Assembly: GCA_030248065.1 (NCBI GenBank)
Contig: JASAMV010005659.1
Span: 1-64,000 of the forward strand
Origin: Rhynchonema sp. JSB1_4
Lineage: Eukaryota; Nematoda; Chromadorea; Monhysterida; Xyalidae
Direction of reading: 5' to 3'
Length of the DNA: 64,000 bases
The notes beneath the pieces are model-generated. The model had not been told where the DNA came from, did no database searches, and worked only from the letters and a program-made list of their open reading frames with translations. Of the stretch, positions 29,574 to 41,866 are shown piece after piece. Made by a program: the position numbers and the translations under genes. The stretch's first letter is position 1. Every line of letters begins with the position of its first letter.

Positions 29574-30360
29574 ATAGCTAATTCCCGCAGTAATCGCAAG
29601 GCAACGTTGTGGTCAGAACCTGACAAATTGAGCAAATACGTGGTTCATATGTCACGTAATCACCCACGAATTCCACTGCATCTTCCAACAGCTCTTCAGG
29701 CTCTTCTTTCACAGGCTTCGCCTTGGCTTTCACAGGCTTCGCCTTGGCTTTCTTTGCTGAAAGTCATCATCTACCAGACTAAACAATAAAAAAATAAAAA
29801 AAAAACTGACGTTTCACCCACGCGTCCTCATTTTCGGTCGAGACCATTTCGTCCAACTTTCTACCACCACGGTGTCGCACCGGTTGTTCTAAAAGCCTAA
29901 AAACATCATACTGTTTCTTAACCAAAAGCTAAACGCACCTTTAGGCATGCACATGCCCATTTTTGACACTTCTTTCTTCGACCAAAATGTTCGTAACGTC
30001 AATAGTCTGTTGCGTTTCATTCTCAGTTGCGTGAACTGCAAACTGCACTCACGTTTACATGATCGTGTACATTGATAAAATGCGGTTTGAAAAAACCTTG
30101 GTACCCCCAGACCACATTTTTCGGATCTTTGTCACGTGTAGCCGTTTCTCGTACCTGACGAATACCAAATCTCCGGGACGCAGCACTTGACCTTGACGTG
30201 TGGCCAGAAAGTTCGTTGTGCATACGCACAAATTCAAATTTTTTCTCTCGAAACCGTACACAGTCATCCATGGCCCGCTCACGTTTTTGTAACCCATTTT
30301 CTCAATGACCCTGAAAATGGTTTCTACGCTTGCACCATCTTTTTAGTTCACAGTTTATTC
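29574..30360 (-). pseudogene. Spliced-gene fragment, unrecognised (weakly BAH-like)
   Basis: Minus-strand coding-looking pieces: RPGDLVFVRYEKRLHVTKI (about 30120-30190), a middle exon near 29840-29920, and a final piece with AKAKPVK repeats and a zinc-like CSIC ... CDYC motif ending at 29574. GDLVFV...KI resembles the start of a BAH domain, but a frame change at a T-run near 30093 disrupts it. Origin (host or retroelement) undecided. Confidence 0.3.
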
Positions 30361-31600
30361 TTGTACAGGTAAGGTTTTTGTTTATTCCAAAAGGGTAAAC
30401 ACATATATTTGTATTTTCAGAACCAAACGCCAAGCCTTCGACAGAAGGATGTGTCCAATTAACATCTTAAATCATTTTTTTAAAGAAAGCATCCTTGTGT
30501 AACTCATTTTATATCAAAAAGGTAGGAAAGAAAAAACTTCACTCATGAAAACAAATCTAGTCAAACAATGGTTATTGTCCTGTCACACGGCTGAGTTCAT
30601 ATAGGTAAGGTAATCGTATAACGAAAGTCATAACCAGCCCTTGTTGTTAATGTCTATGAACATCATCGGGTAACTCATTGTAGCTCTAAAAATGGAAACA
30701 CTTCAAAAATCAGTCCGTCGCTTGAAAGAACTGCACATTTTTAGTGTATTTTATATCTTAATATTTCAAAGAATTCCGCTCAGTGTTGGAATGGCACTTG
30801 CACTTTAGATTTGCGCAACAGACTTGTTGGAAGGAGTGAACGGCGAACAATTCGCCATTATACACCTGACTTCAGTTACTCCACAATTAATGGCAATGAA
30901 AACTATGCGCCACAAACAAAATAATGTGAAACATTTGCTCTTTACAAAAAAACCATTCTTCGAATAAACTGCTTCATGGATACAAAAGCATGCTACACGT
31001 TCTACGACGGTCGGTATGAGCCCATCCTTCCACGGATCGCATGCGGTCAGCGTCACAACATGTTTAATAGGAGGTTTAAGAACTGCTTTTTTCTCACAAC
31101 TAGTTCAAAAAATACAGCAATCATGGTCCAAAGAGTTCAATGAGTAACACTCCAAAAGGACGCACGTGGCCTCAAAAGTTTTTTTTTACCTGAGATATTT
31201 TACTGACACACATTCACATCCTGGTAACAAAGTCGTGGGTCAAACTACAATATCTCATGGACAGGATTGTTAACCATCAAGCTGTGGCTGCTCTCCGTGT
31301 ATTGAAAGCCAAGAGCGTTACATACGCACGACGACTATTCGAAATTTATTTATATGACCAAAAATATTAAAATGGTTGATATATTTCACATGGTTAAATC
31401 AGTACACTGAGTAACAAGGCATTTAGTTGTTGCCAACAATTGAAGGGCCATGATCAGGGACTATGTCAGCACACATGATGTCTACCAACAATTCAACTCA
31501 GCCATACACACCAAGCCAAATGGCAATCGTAATCATATAGGATAAAACAGGGTGGTTTCATCGACCATTGCCAAAAAATGGATCATAAAAACGTGGCTAA
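30361..31600. other. No gene recognised
   Basis: AT-rich. A minus-strand Cys-containing ORF (30805-31056) has no family that I recognise. No RNA gene or clear repeat seen. Confidence 0.5.
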
Positions 31601-32095
31601 ATGGACAGAACGGCTAACTCGAATGTACATCAACCCAATACGGCAATAATCAGGACTATAAAAGTAAAAACAGTTTGCCGAAAACCTACATGCACTGGAG
31701 ATTTTATCATAAAAAATCAATCATTTTTTCGTTCAGGAGAGTACTATAGAGACACGCACGTAAAATACCTGTCCTTGTGGCCCCCGTTAGAAAAGCTGCA
31801 CGTGCAGGTGGCTGAAGAAAAGTATACCGCTATGAAAGTCTGGTTTTTTACTCCCGCCTTCCGACAACCATTTCGACTTCATGTTTTTTCACCGATAACG
31901 CCGTCGGGGACCATCAACCCAACCATCATTATATTTCGCATGAAAAACATGGGCGTGCTGGCTCTTTCATTACATTATGATTGCAAAAAAGTTAACTGGA
32001 GAAGTCAAACAAAAAGCACACATCTTCTGACAGAGTTTGCAAGCATAAAAAAGAGGGCTTTTTTATTCAACATCATTTGTTCCGAAAATGTTTGA
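31601..32095 (+). CDS. Unrecognised 164-residue protein
   Basis: ATG start. Basic overall, with Cys-x-x-x-x-Cys near the N terminus and a beta-rich middle (YTAMKVWFFTPAFRQPFRLHVF). It converges on the MATH-BTB gene 125 bases away. No family recognised; may be a decayed host or element gene. Confidence 0.3.
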   Translation: MDRTANSNVHQPNTAIIRTIKVKTVCRKPTCTGDFIIKNQSFFRSGEYYRDTHVKYLSLWPPLEKLHVQVAEEKYTAMKVWFFTPAFRQPFRLHVFSPITPSGTINPTIIIFRMKNMGVLALSLHYDCKKVNWRSQTKSTHLLTEFASIKKRAFLFNIICSENV

Positions 32096-32220
32096 AGTTG
32101 TTTGATCTCTGAACGTTTTTCAGATTCACTGTGAAGACGATTTTTGCGGTCCACCATTCGTCACTGATGTACTGTGTGAACAATGGAACTTCCAGGCACT
32201 CATTCTTTTTATCACTTTCT

Positions 32221-33507
32221 TCATTGTGTCTTTTGATATTTCTTCGTTTCTTGTTCGAAAACTTTCCAGGCCTTAAATTATTGTGACATAATGTTCAATC
32301 CTGATGTAACAAGAAAAATTTGTTAACCTCCGATTCGAAAATCACGACGTTTTGTTCAAGCTTGTCCAGACACTTCTCTTGTAGATAAACCGCCTGTTGC
32401 AAAATGGCTTGGTGTAGAATTTTCAGCACGTTCTCGGTCGTAATCAGTTGGTGCAGTCGTCGTTCAAGCACGTGTTTTAGCGCCGACACCTGGTACCTGA
32501 GAAAAAAAAGTAAATGAACAGTAAATTCAAATTGTACAATAGGTAATAGAAAACCAACATTTCGGAAAGTATCAATACTTCCAACAGTTTGTCAACATCC
32601 TCCGTATGATGGTCCATCGTATCCGAATATAGAAATTTTATGAATGACGTCACACTCTCAGGGTTGGTGTCGGACAGATTTACCTGAACACTGGAGTGTT
32701 AAGCACAACTTTTTTTCTTGAATATTATAATCACCTTTGCCTCCTTCGCTTCTTTCATCCCTGACAGGAACATCGACCTGAACACCGGAGATCGCGCGAA
32801 CAAGACGGTTTTGTGCGCATTAATTGTTGAGCCATCGGCCAGCACGAAAACAACATCGCTACCGCTCTTGTCGTTAAACAGGCTCAGCAGGTCGCAAGCT
32901 GCAAGGTCCAGCGGTTAACATATTCGTTTTTGAAAGAAAACGTAAAGGTGACAAACCAATAGAAGTGCCCATTTCTGTCTGTTCCACTTCTGTTGACGTC
33001 ACACCCGTATACAATTGAATTATCGTGTTTATGGTCAAGATATCAAACGGACAGTATCTGTCTTTTTGACGCTGAAAAGAGCAACCTGTGTTCTTCACTA
33101 CAAAAACGTCACGACAGTTGAAAAAAACATACTTCTGGATCTTCCAACGATATTAGATTGCCAATCCTCAACGTCTGTATATTCAGCAAATTAGCGATGT
33201 GTCGTTGCGTTCCAGCGCTGACAGTCAATCCTTGCACGGCACTTTCGACACAACCCCTGCTGCTGTGTACTGGTGCTTCTGCTACAAAGAGCACCAAGTT
33301 CAACTGTCTTTGGTTACCGTTCTGGGAGAAATTATTGATTTTCAATTGCAGATGGTACCCAAATCCACCGAATGGAGTTGACTCTATTGTATGACCTCCA
33401 ACCTGCCGCAGACGTACAATGGGTAAATTTTCAATTTTCCACTTGTGTTTTATAGTTATTATATCGGGTCGTGTTTTTGTTCCCGCCAAAATTCGGACGA
33501 CATACAT
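32221..33507 (-). CDS. MATH-BTB protein, SPOP-like Cullin-3 adaptor (six exons)
   Basis: Exons 33507-33133, 33071-32957, 32898-32735, 32683-32559, 32496-32328 and 32271-32221 join in phase through GT-AG introns of 51-62 bp, giving about 332 residues. The first exons encode a MATH domain (HKWKIENL ... PFGGFGYHLQLKI). Exons 3-4 encode a BTB/POZ domain (GSDVVFVLADGSTINAHKTVLFAR region, then FRSMFLSGMKEAKEAK). Exon 5 is a BACK-like helical segment. Such proteins bind substrates through MATH and Cul3 through BTB. Length is close to SPOP (about 374). All splice phases fit, so the gene looks intact. An additional upstream exon is possible. Confidence 0.75.
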
Positions 33508-33611
33508 GACTGACACCGGTTTTCTCTCTGGCGAACACACATGTACTGGTAGGCGGAGTCGGCGTTTCTATTATCTGCTACGCTAGGAAAACTAGAATTC
33601 ATTTCGACAAC

Positions 33612-34082
33612 ATGTCGTCACTTTTTGCGAAATGGATGCCAACGTCTGTCGAGACGAGCATGACCAATGCCGGTGCCAGACCGCTTTTCATACAGCACTG
33701 CAGCAACTGTGTCAACGATTGCTCCGTGTCGGTCACAACCGATGACGATCAAAAGTGGGTGATGCGGGTGACTCAATGCGCAAAATGTCACAACGAAATT
33801 TGGCCTGTGAAGGACATGTGCAACAAAACCTATTCGGAAGCCGTGAAACACACAAAGCACCCTCTTCCACTGACATTGACCATTCTGCTCTGCTCTCAGT
33901 GCGACGAAAAGTATCGCAAATGCACAACAACCGACATTGATGGAAAAGTGGTCAAGCGCGAACTGTGTGTGATAATGTGTCGTGGGACGTGTGTGCCCCT
34001 CAACAAACAGCTACATTCAATGTACAAGATTGTCCGACTGTCACGTGTGGCCGGCTTCGTATTTGACCCAACGACCTTTTGA
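33612..34082 (+). CDS. Cys-rich zinc-type protein, unrecognised
   Basis: 156 residues with five CxxC or near-CxxC pairs (CSNC, CAKC, CSQC, CVIMC with CRGTC). It is divergent from the MATH-BTB gene with about 105 bases between starts. A loosely similar C-x2-C arrangement followed by LCGQC occurs in the minus-strand ORF at 35743-36129, hinting at a shared family. Function unknown. Confidence 0.45.
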   Translation: MSSLFAKWMPTSVETSMTNAGARPLFIQHCSNCVNDCSVSVTTDDDQKWVMRVTQCAKCHNEIWPVKDMCNKTYSEAVKHTKHPLPLTLTILLCSQCDEKYRKCTTTDIDGKVVKRELCVIMCRGTCVPLNKQLHSMYKIVRLSRVAGFVFDPTTF

Positions 34083-34317
34083 CGAATACTAGGCGTGTTT
34101 TTTTATCTATTTTATTTCGTTGTCTGTAATTACAAAAGAAACCTAACTGTTTCTTTTTAACTTCAGAATGTCAACCGCAACATCCCCGTGACCAACAAAT
34201 GCGTGTGTATCGTGCGTCCTGCAGTCAAATGGTCTCGTCGATTCCAGTACACGAATTCTGATGCTGCCAACATCAAAATAATCATGATTATCAAATGTGT
34301 CAAAACATTTCTCTTCA

Positions 34318-35060
34318 TCGGGATTACTGTAGTCAGACCAGCATAAATTTATTACAATTACAATCCTAATAAAATTAATCAATCTCTTCAATTAACCACT
34401 TTTACATCGTCCCATCGCCGACTTCATCGATCCTAAAACCCCCAGTGGCCAAGTAGATTTCATTACAGTAATCCTGATGAAAAATGCGTCAATGTATTAT
34501 CATTGGGTAATATCGTCAAGTGTACATCAGGATTACTGTAGTCAAATGGCCTAGTAGACTTCAGTACAGTAATCCTGATGAAAAATCGTCAATGTATTAT
34601 CATTGGGTAATATCGTAGTACATCAGGATTACTGTAGTCAAATGGCCTAGTAGATTTCAGTACAGTAATCTTGACGGAAACATCGTGAATGTATTATCAT
34701 TGGGTAATATCGCCGTACATCAGGATTACTGTAGTCAAGTGGCTTAGCAGATTTCATTACAGTAATCCTGATGAAAAAAATCGTCATTGTATTATCATTG
34801 GGTAATATCGCCGTACATCAGTATTACTGTAGTCAAATGGCCAAGTAGATTTCAGTACAATAATCCTGATGAAAAATCGTCAATGTATTATCGTTGGATA
34901 ATATCGCCGTACATCACGATTACTGTAGTCAAATGGCCTAGTAGATTTCAGCACAGTAATCTTGATGGAAATATCGTGAATGTATTATCATTAGGTAATA
35001 TCGTCAAGTGTACATCAGGACTACTGTAGTCAAGTGGCGCAGTAGATTTCAGCCCGTTAA
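34318..35060 (+). repeat. Satellite of about 97-bp units with internal inverted repeats
   Basis: CATCAGGATTACTGTAGTCAA-type motifs start near 34525, 34621, 34718, 34816, 34912 and 35012. Each unit also holds the reverse complement CAGTAATCCTGATG, so every unit can fold. A TTACTGTAGTCAAA core and a TGGCCT...AG segment are shared with the terminal repeats of element B (52222-52310). Confidence 0.75.
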
Positions 35061-35248
35061 TAATTCTAAGTTTTTTTTATTTTGCACACGCTCGCCTCGT
35101 TTCAATGATGACAGTCGTGTTCTTCGTTTGAACGTCTGAAGAAAAAACTATAAATGGACAACAGCATTACAAACATTAATCATGTATTACGCAAACACCA
35201 CTTGCGTGACAACATTCGCCACCTGGAGACGATGTGGCGTAGTCCGGA

Positions 35249-35404
35249 ATGTCCTCAACGCGTCACGAGCGCGAACGTACATTGCCTCCCAAATATGGGC
35301 GGCCTGGAATTGCTGTGGTAACTGCAGGGGTAATTATCGGCTTCCTAATTGTGTTGTCTCTGATTATGCTGAAGGTAGCCATTGCGTTTACCACAACCGA
35401 TTGA
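35249..35404 (+). CDS. Small single-pass membrane protein
   Basis: 51 residues: a charged N terminus (MSSTRHERERTLPPKYGRPG) then a long hydrophobic helix (GVIIGFLIVLSLIMLKVAI) and a short tail. It overlaps the next small frame (35382-35564). Position upstream of the element B polymerase suggests an accessory element gene. It may be a chance ORF, but the helix is clear. Confidence 0.4.
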   Translation: MSSTRHERERTLPPKYGRPGIAVVTAGVIIGFLIVLSLIMLKVAIAFTTTD

Positions 35405-35564
35405 TTTCGAAGTTTATGCACCAGACCAGGATTGTGTCGAAAAACCTTTGCATGTCATTTCGAAATTTTTGAAAACTTTTTGTGCTCGCTTTACTAACGC
35501 CAGTTACAGTATACGACAGGATTGGAAATCCAAGACAATGTACTTACAACTGAGTGTGGTATGA
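35382..35564 (+). CDS. Small unrecognised ORF overlapping the membrane protein
   Basis: 60 residues, ATG start 23 bases before the stop of the previous frame. Mixed polar composition, no motif. Confidence 0.25.
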   Translation: MRLPQPIDFEVYAPDQDCVEKPLHVISKFLKTFCARFTNASYSIRQDWKSKTMYLQLSVV

Positions 35565-35742
35565 CAACCATTTGTTGATGTTATTTTATTCCCCAAATAA
35601 GCGATTAAGCAATGACCATATCAAGCACAATATGAAGTAGCAAAGTGTCAATGACAATGTGTACATAGAGTAGAGGAATAGACAGCAGCTAAAAGTAAAT
35701 ACCAATACGGTGGTAGTGATAAGGAGACAAAGACTACACATA

Positions 35743-36129
35743 TCAATTGTCATTTTGATCGAAATACGTGGCAATCATATTCTGCAGATGGGTGTTGAAT
35801 TGCACACATTGGCCACACAGTCGCACCGTGACAAATACAGCATTGTCCTTCAGTTGCAGCATAGGTCGCTTGTCGGTGGCATCCTTACAGCGCTTGCACA
35901 AAGCAAGAGGCGACATCTGGCCCGACAATTGGGTACGTAGTATGGTGGGCACTTTTGAGAATGACGGTTGCTGTGTGCTGGGTTGGCGAGCGACTTGCGG
36001 TTGTTTCCATTGCACTGCTACTCCAGCAGTCCCATAGGGTCCATATTGTCCACTGGCTGCGGCGAAGTTGTTTCCATCTCTCGGACGGTACACTTCGTCT
36101 TGTTGCGGTTGCACAATCGCTTCCGACAT
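35743..36129 (-). CDS. Cys-containing protein divergent from polymerase
   Basis: 128 residues from the ATG at 36129. A Gln/Pro/Gly-rich N terminus precedes CKRCKD and LCGQC, a possible zinc site. It is head to head with the left polymerase copy, about 110 bases apart. The right copy does not share this gene: similarity between arms ends at 36180. Confidence 0.4.
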   Translation of the reverse strand: MSEAIVQPQQDEVYRPRDGNNFAAASGQYGPYGTAGVAVQWKQPQVARQPSTQQPSFSKVPTILRTQLSGQMSPLALCKRCKDATDKRPMLQLKDNAVFVTVRLCGQCVQFNTHLQNMIATYFDQNDN

Positions 36130-36240
36130 TGTCGGTTTCAAAATCTCCCTCAAAGCCCATCACAAACAGTTGCTTTTTCAAACCCCGCCCACTTTTTCTA
36201 ATCATCTGGTGCCCTCGACAGCCTACCATTCTGGAAAAAA

Positions 36241-39200
36241 ATGGATGACTGGCTACATCTCGACCTGATGCTGACGGAAGGAGAGTGGGTGAACGACTCA
36301 CAATTGCGTGACCAGCTGACGACCGAGTATCTGCGTCTGCATACGCGCGACGGTCACCCATATGTGGATATCCAGAACAATTTGGCAGCTTTTTGCTGTA
36401 TGGGGAAGGAGAGCCATACCATGAAATTCAGCATGTCGGCCATCGCGCTGTACCACGTCTGGGGACATCCGGCGACTGCTACAACCTGCGATTTATCAAT
36501 ATGAATAGATGCACCGATATCAACGCGGCACTGCAGAACGCACTCGAGGACATACTTGACAGTGCATTCGCAGGAGCACACCACAACGATTACGTGGGTG
36601 TGAAAATAAACGCGCCAGGGCTACGAGATGGCTACCTACTAATACCATTCGTACCTCGTGCCGAACTGTCGGTCGAACGACTACTGCGAACTGTCGAATC
36701 GCTGCTGAACAGCAATGAGAGCGTCAAATTGGAGGACTTGACCACATTCGAACCGTACCGAGTCGAGCCGTACCCTACCTGTACGATCCCAACAACAACG
36801 ATAACAGGTGTCTACTACGATGTCTGGTGATTGAGATGGCGCGCTACGAAGGTACCGTGGAGCAATACCGATACGTAAAAAGGAACGAATGTACGCAGCT
36901 TGACAAGGCCAAAAGACTGGCGCGGGACTCAAGCGTCGCGTACGACGGACCACATGGCCTCGCGGACGTGCGAAAACTACAGGGCCACTTGACTGGCTAC
37001 CAAATAATAGTATTTGAACATAAGAAACGAATTTATTGCGGTCCACACCAACCAACTAAAATATACATTGACTACAAGGATGGACACTTCACAATTATTA
37101 CGTCAATAATGCGATATTTTGGACGTAAACATTATTGTGCGTATTGCGACGTCACCTTCAGGCACACAGAAACTCACAAGTGTCCGATAGCGTGTGACGC
37201 TTGCAAACAATCGCAAGCATGCAACAAGCAGCCAGCCACACTATCGTGCGATAGATGTCATCGATCATTATATGGTCAAGAGTGTCTGGACGCCCATAGG
37301 AGACCTGGGGCCAAGTCGAAAGCGGTGTGCGACCGACTGCAATTATGTCCAAAATGTGGACAACTAATGAACATGCGGGAACGCGATCATCTGTGCAACC
37401 ACGGTCGTCGGTGCCCACGATGTAGGAACAGCATTAAAATTGGCGGAGGTGTGCATGAGTGCCACATACGAAAGTCACAACCGAAACAACCGAAAACTCC
37501 AATGAAGATGATTTTCTTCGATTTGGAATCACGGCAGGAGGACCCGGTGACCGGAAAACCCAACACATATTTCCACGTCCCCATATACATTTGCGCACAC
37601 GTCTGCTGCACAGTATGCGCCAACAACTGGGACGGTGTAACTGTCTGCACCGCAACGAACCACCACGGCGAACATTTGAAGGTGAAGATAGCTGCTCACA
37701 TTTTTGCGACTGGCTTTTCACCCACAAAGCCGTTGCCTTCGCACACAATTCCACGGGATATGACGGTACATGGATTGTACGCTATTCGGGCGAACGCAAT
37801 ATTCCGTGTAAACTCTTGCCACGCGGATTTGGATTTATCAGAATACAAGCCAAAGGTGTCACCATGCTCGACTCACTACAGTACATCCCAATGTCGCTGT
37901 CAAAGGTGCCAAAGGCTTTTGGCCTCGACAATATTGTCAAAGGTACCTTTCCATACATGTACATTCAGCGACAGAATATGGATTACGTGGGTGAACTTGC
38001 ACCAATACACTACTTCGAGCCAGAACGGTGTAGAACCGAGTGCGACCGTGACGAGCTGGTGGCTTGGTGGGAACAACAACGTAGTAAGGTGTGGAACTTT
38101 TCGGAGGAGCTTGTGAAGTATACAGAGCAATACGTGACCATTCTCCGACGCGCCATGTGTATGCTACGCAACCTCTACAAAGAGTATTGTGGATTTGAGA
38201 TCTTTCTCAACAGCACGACAATAAGTGGCGCTACGCTTAAGGACTACATTGTCAACTTTATGCGTCCGAATACGATGAATATATTCTGCCAGCAGGGCCG
38301 TCCCGTCAGAAACGATACAGCCGTGCTGCGCTTGTGTGGCTACGATGGGAGTCGAAACGCTCCGGTCGCCCCATACGCACAGCGGAATGGCCCGAAGGGG
38401 AATACCATTGAGATAATCTCTGGCTGGACGGTGCTATTGTCCAAAACGGGCGACTAATACAAGCCTTTGAGTACTATGGGTGCGCATACCATGGGTGCCA
38501 CACTTGCTACCCACACAATCGCGAAAAAACCATTCGCGATGGTCGTACGGTGAATGAGCTGTACTCAGACACCATAACTCGTCAACGTCGTGTGGAACAG
38601 GTGTGTCCTGTAACCACAATGTGGTCGTGCGAATTTGACCGTCTGATGCGCCAAACCCCAGAATTGGCCGCCTTGAATCGTACTATGGTGGTGCGAACCG
38701 AAGGAATTGAGACCACGGGACACGCTGCAGGGAGGTAAAACAGAGCCGTATACGCTACACTACAAGTGCGGTGACGGGGAGAAGCTGCGGGTGCTCAATG
38801 TGCAATCTCTGACCGCCACGACTAATAAAGTGTCGCTACCCTGTGGGCTTCCCATCGGTCATAAAGTCTGGCTTTGCGCCGCTCGACAACAAACCGTACG
38901 ACTGCGCATTGATAAAAGCACGGTGGCATCCTCCCGGGGTTTTACACCATCCAGTACTTGGTATCAAACCCGACTGGGGTAAGCTGGTATTCGCACTGTG
39001 CTACACTTGCGCCAACGAGAAGCTACCAGGACCATGCCATCACAACTTACAGCAGCGCTCTTGGGTGCAGACATACACGTCAACTGAAGCGTACCTGGCT
39101 CTGGATAATGGCTACACGTACAGTGATGTAGATGTCATCTACAACTGGCCAAGCGTCCCTGACGAACCACTTTTCCAGGCATTTATCAAGAAATGGGCTG

Positions 39201-40203
39201 CAATAAAAGTAGAGGCAAGTGGTCTGCCTGATGGTTCCCAGGGTATGGCCCAAGAATACGCAGCCGAGTACGAACGACATGAGGGCATACGTCTCGACCC
39301 TAGCAAAATACGCAAGAATGCCGCATTACGTCTACTTGGCAAGCTAATCATTAATTCATTTTGGGGTGAGAGACGTTTTTTTTTAAAATTATTTTTTTTG
39401 TTAAACATCACAAAAACAACATTACACGCACAGGTAAATTTGGCCAAAACAGCGATCTAGTAGAGTGCAAATTGTGCAACACCGACGACGAAAACCTCAA
39501 ACTATGATGCGACCGAAGTGTGTCGGTCACGAGCTACCATTTTGTCAACGACAGTGTGCTGATAGGCTACCGCAAAACCAAGGACTTTGTGGAACCGACA
39601 CCACACACATCTATGGTGTACGCGTCATTCACAACTGCTTTTGCACGGACCTTCATGTGGCGCAATTTCCTCCAACCTCTGGGTGATCGCGTCCTTTATA
39701 CAGGTACGACAGTAGAATGCATATAACATTTTTACTGCAGTAACCTGATTACACACCTTACTCACCCATTTCAGACACTGACAGCATATACGACGTCTCA
39801 CGATCGGGCGATTGGGAACCTCCTGTGGAAGTAGACATCGGCGAGATGACTGACGAATACCCAAATCACACAATACACGAACTGGCCTGCTGTGGTGCAA
39901 AAAACTATGCACTACGAATGACTAAGAATGTGACCAAATGAAGAAAAATGTGTGGTCAAAGTGCGTGGATTTAGTCTGAATATTACAACAGCGAAACTAT
40001 TGAATTTTGAGACATTTAAGAAAGCTGCCCTGAATTTTAAACGTGAAAATGTCGGAGCTCACATAAAAATTCCTCAATAGGAAAATACAGCGGCTCCAAC
40101 CTTTTTACGTGGTATCTTCTAATGTGGATAAACATTGGCGTGTGGTATTTGATAAGCGTGGTGCCGGGGGCCACGTCAACTTCAAACCATATGGATATTG
40201 AAC
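36241..40203 (+). pseudogene. polB: DNA polymerase B, left copy, multiply broken
   Basis: It aligns throughout with the intact right copy. Breaks occur near 36380, 36755 (about 45 bases missing), 37640, 38290-38400, 38690 and 38810, and in the later exons. The exonuclease I motif FDLES is present, but the exonuclease III aspartate reads Tyr (YTEQYVTI against YTEQDVTI), and the motif A region (DVQSLYPS on the right) is lost to a substitution and a frame change. The zinc-rich region at 37126-37460 is kept with a few substitutions. It cannot make an active polymerase as written. Confidence 0.8.
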
Positions 40204-40262
40204 AATGCATATCACCGGATATTGAACATACCATGTCCCATAATTCATAATAGTTGATGACG

Positions 40263-40927
40263 ATGTTGTTGTTCCATTCGAATAATTTCGGTCCAAATTT
40301 GCAAAGCAACATCATCATGCACCTGAAATTAGAAGCACTACATCTTCTAGTCGGACCTTCGTCCACTCTTCATACATTAGATGTTTTGAAACAAATGATT
40401 AAATTCCCAAAGAAAAACCAGAAAATATTTACATTTGCCATCATGACAACAAGCAGCAATTCGAATCGTTGCTCGATGACAAACGAGTGAACTTGATTAA
40501 CGGGTTAGATTTAGATATTCTGAAAAACGATAAACCCGAAGGCACTGTTGACTACTCGAGATGAAATACCAAGCAAAGTATTGTCTAAGTCATTCTAGAG
40601 TACTGTCACCATGCAAAGATGCATATGATTTTTTCAATTTATCTCTCTGAACGACCCAACACACCTGCTGCACGGATAAATACCAGTTAAAACACGGTGT
40701 TGATCGCAAAAGTGTGGCTGATCAATCAGCAATCTGTCGATACGCAGCGCAGCTACGTCCAAGACAAACAAAAAGTAGTGCTAGATATATACGCTGATTG
40801 CGTAAAACGTCCATACGGTTACCTATTCATTGATTTAACTAACGAAACTGCTGAAGATTTGCGATTCCAAACGAATATTTTGGGTGAAGAAGAAACTCCC
40901 ACATTTTACCAGATACAAGGTGGATAG
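40263..40927 (+). pseudogene. Packaging ATPase, left copy, broken
   Basis: Similar to 59060-59737 in reverse complement. The Walker A region is disrupted: GPSS continues into unrelated residues because bases are missing. Further frame changes occur at 40490-40700. Only the C-terminal part (40697-40927) reads cleanly. Confidence 0.7.
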
Positions 40928-41200
40928 TGTTCTAGCGAAACGCAAAACAATCTCCGTCAACCTTGCTGTCGGAAAGCGTGGGAGGAGCGTGAAAAGATTT
41001 TGAAAGCAATGTGTAAAGATCAATGGACCTGTTCTCTGTCGGACATTAGTATAAACATGATCAATGGTACCTTCAAGCTAAACCCGAAAACAAATAAATG
41101 CCCTCAAAGAACAAAAAGATACGACAGATTTTCTTGCCAAGCGCACATCAATGAAAAAAAAGCTGTAACGATTACAAAAATTGGTGGACAGTGATTTTCT
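40925..41200 (+). pseudogene. Small basic protein, left copy, broken
   Basis: Counterpart of 58735-59067 with several indels. Only short in-frame pieces remain. Confidence 0.6.
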
Positions 41201-41244
41201 AAAAAATCTTTTCTGAATCCCGTGCTACGTAAAAAACATTTGAT

Positions 41245-41866
41245 ATGTCCTACAAGAAAATAGTACTATAACCAGGGTAACTCTTTAATGACAGCCGACC
41301 GGCAGTGACAGCCTCAAATTTGCTAGATAAACAAATGCTAGCGGTATTAAAGGAGGTAAAAGAACATTGCCCAAGACATGAAACAACGGCTCTACGAAAA
41401 TGTGCTGAGGAAATACAGGGAACTTCGTCGTAACGACTTAAACAGAACTGTGACCGCAATGGTGACACCTGCAGATCCAATTGCAGAACCACCACCACCA
41501 GCAGAGCGTAAGCCAGAGCCAGCACGAAAAATAACTAGAGGGGGAGTGAGCTTTCTACCAAAGTCGCACAGGGCCAAAGGTGGTCAACTTTTGCAGCATA
41601 TAGAAGCAAACGTGCCAACAGTAGAATTTGATGATCAGGACAGATTGATTGTGCGCGGCAATTCCATACCGAATAGCAATAAACAGGATCTTTTGTCGCA
41701 TCTTATGACAAAATCTACAAAGAAGATAGATGGACCCCCCGGAATTGACAAATTGGTATTGGAGCTGAAAAAATCAGGTACGCCTGAAAGATTGATAAAC
41801 AATAAATTTAGGCGTGATGAATTGAGGGGAGCTCAACCGATGATTGATTGGAAAGAACATGAATAA
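41245..41866 (+). pseudogene. Pro-rich virion-associated protein (PX-like), left copy, N-terminal break
   Basis: The frame from 41378 to 41866 equals the C-terminal 162 residues of the right copy (58136-58753). The first 45 codons contain single-base differences, including a premature stop soon after the ATG at 41245. Overlaps the integrase start by 23 bases. Confidence 0.6.

Noticed and set aside
31201..31600. Possible RNA gene or repeat
   Set aside because: No box motifs, stem-loops or repeats strong enough to call.
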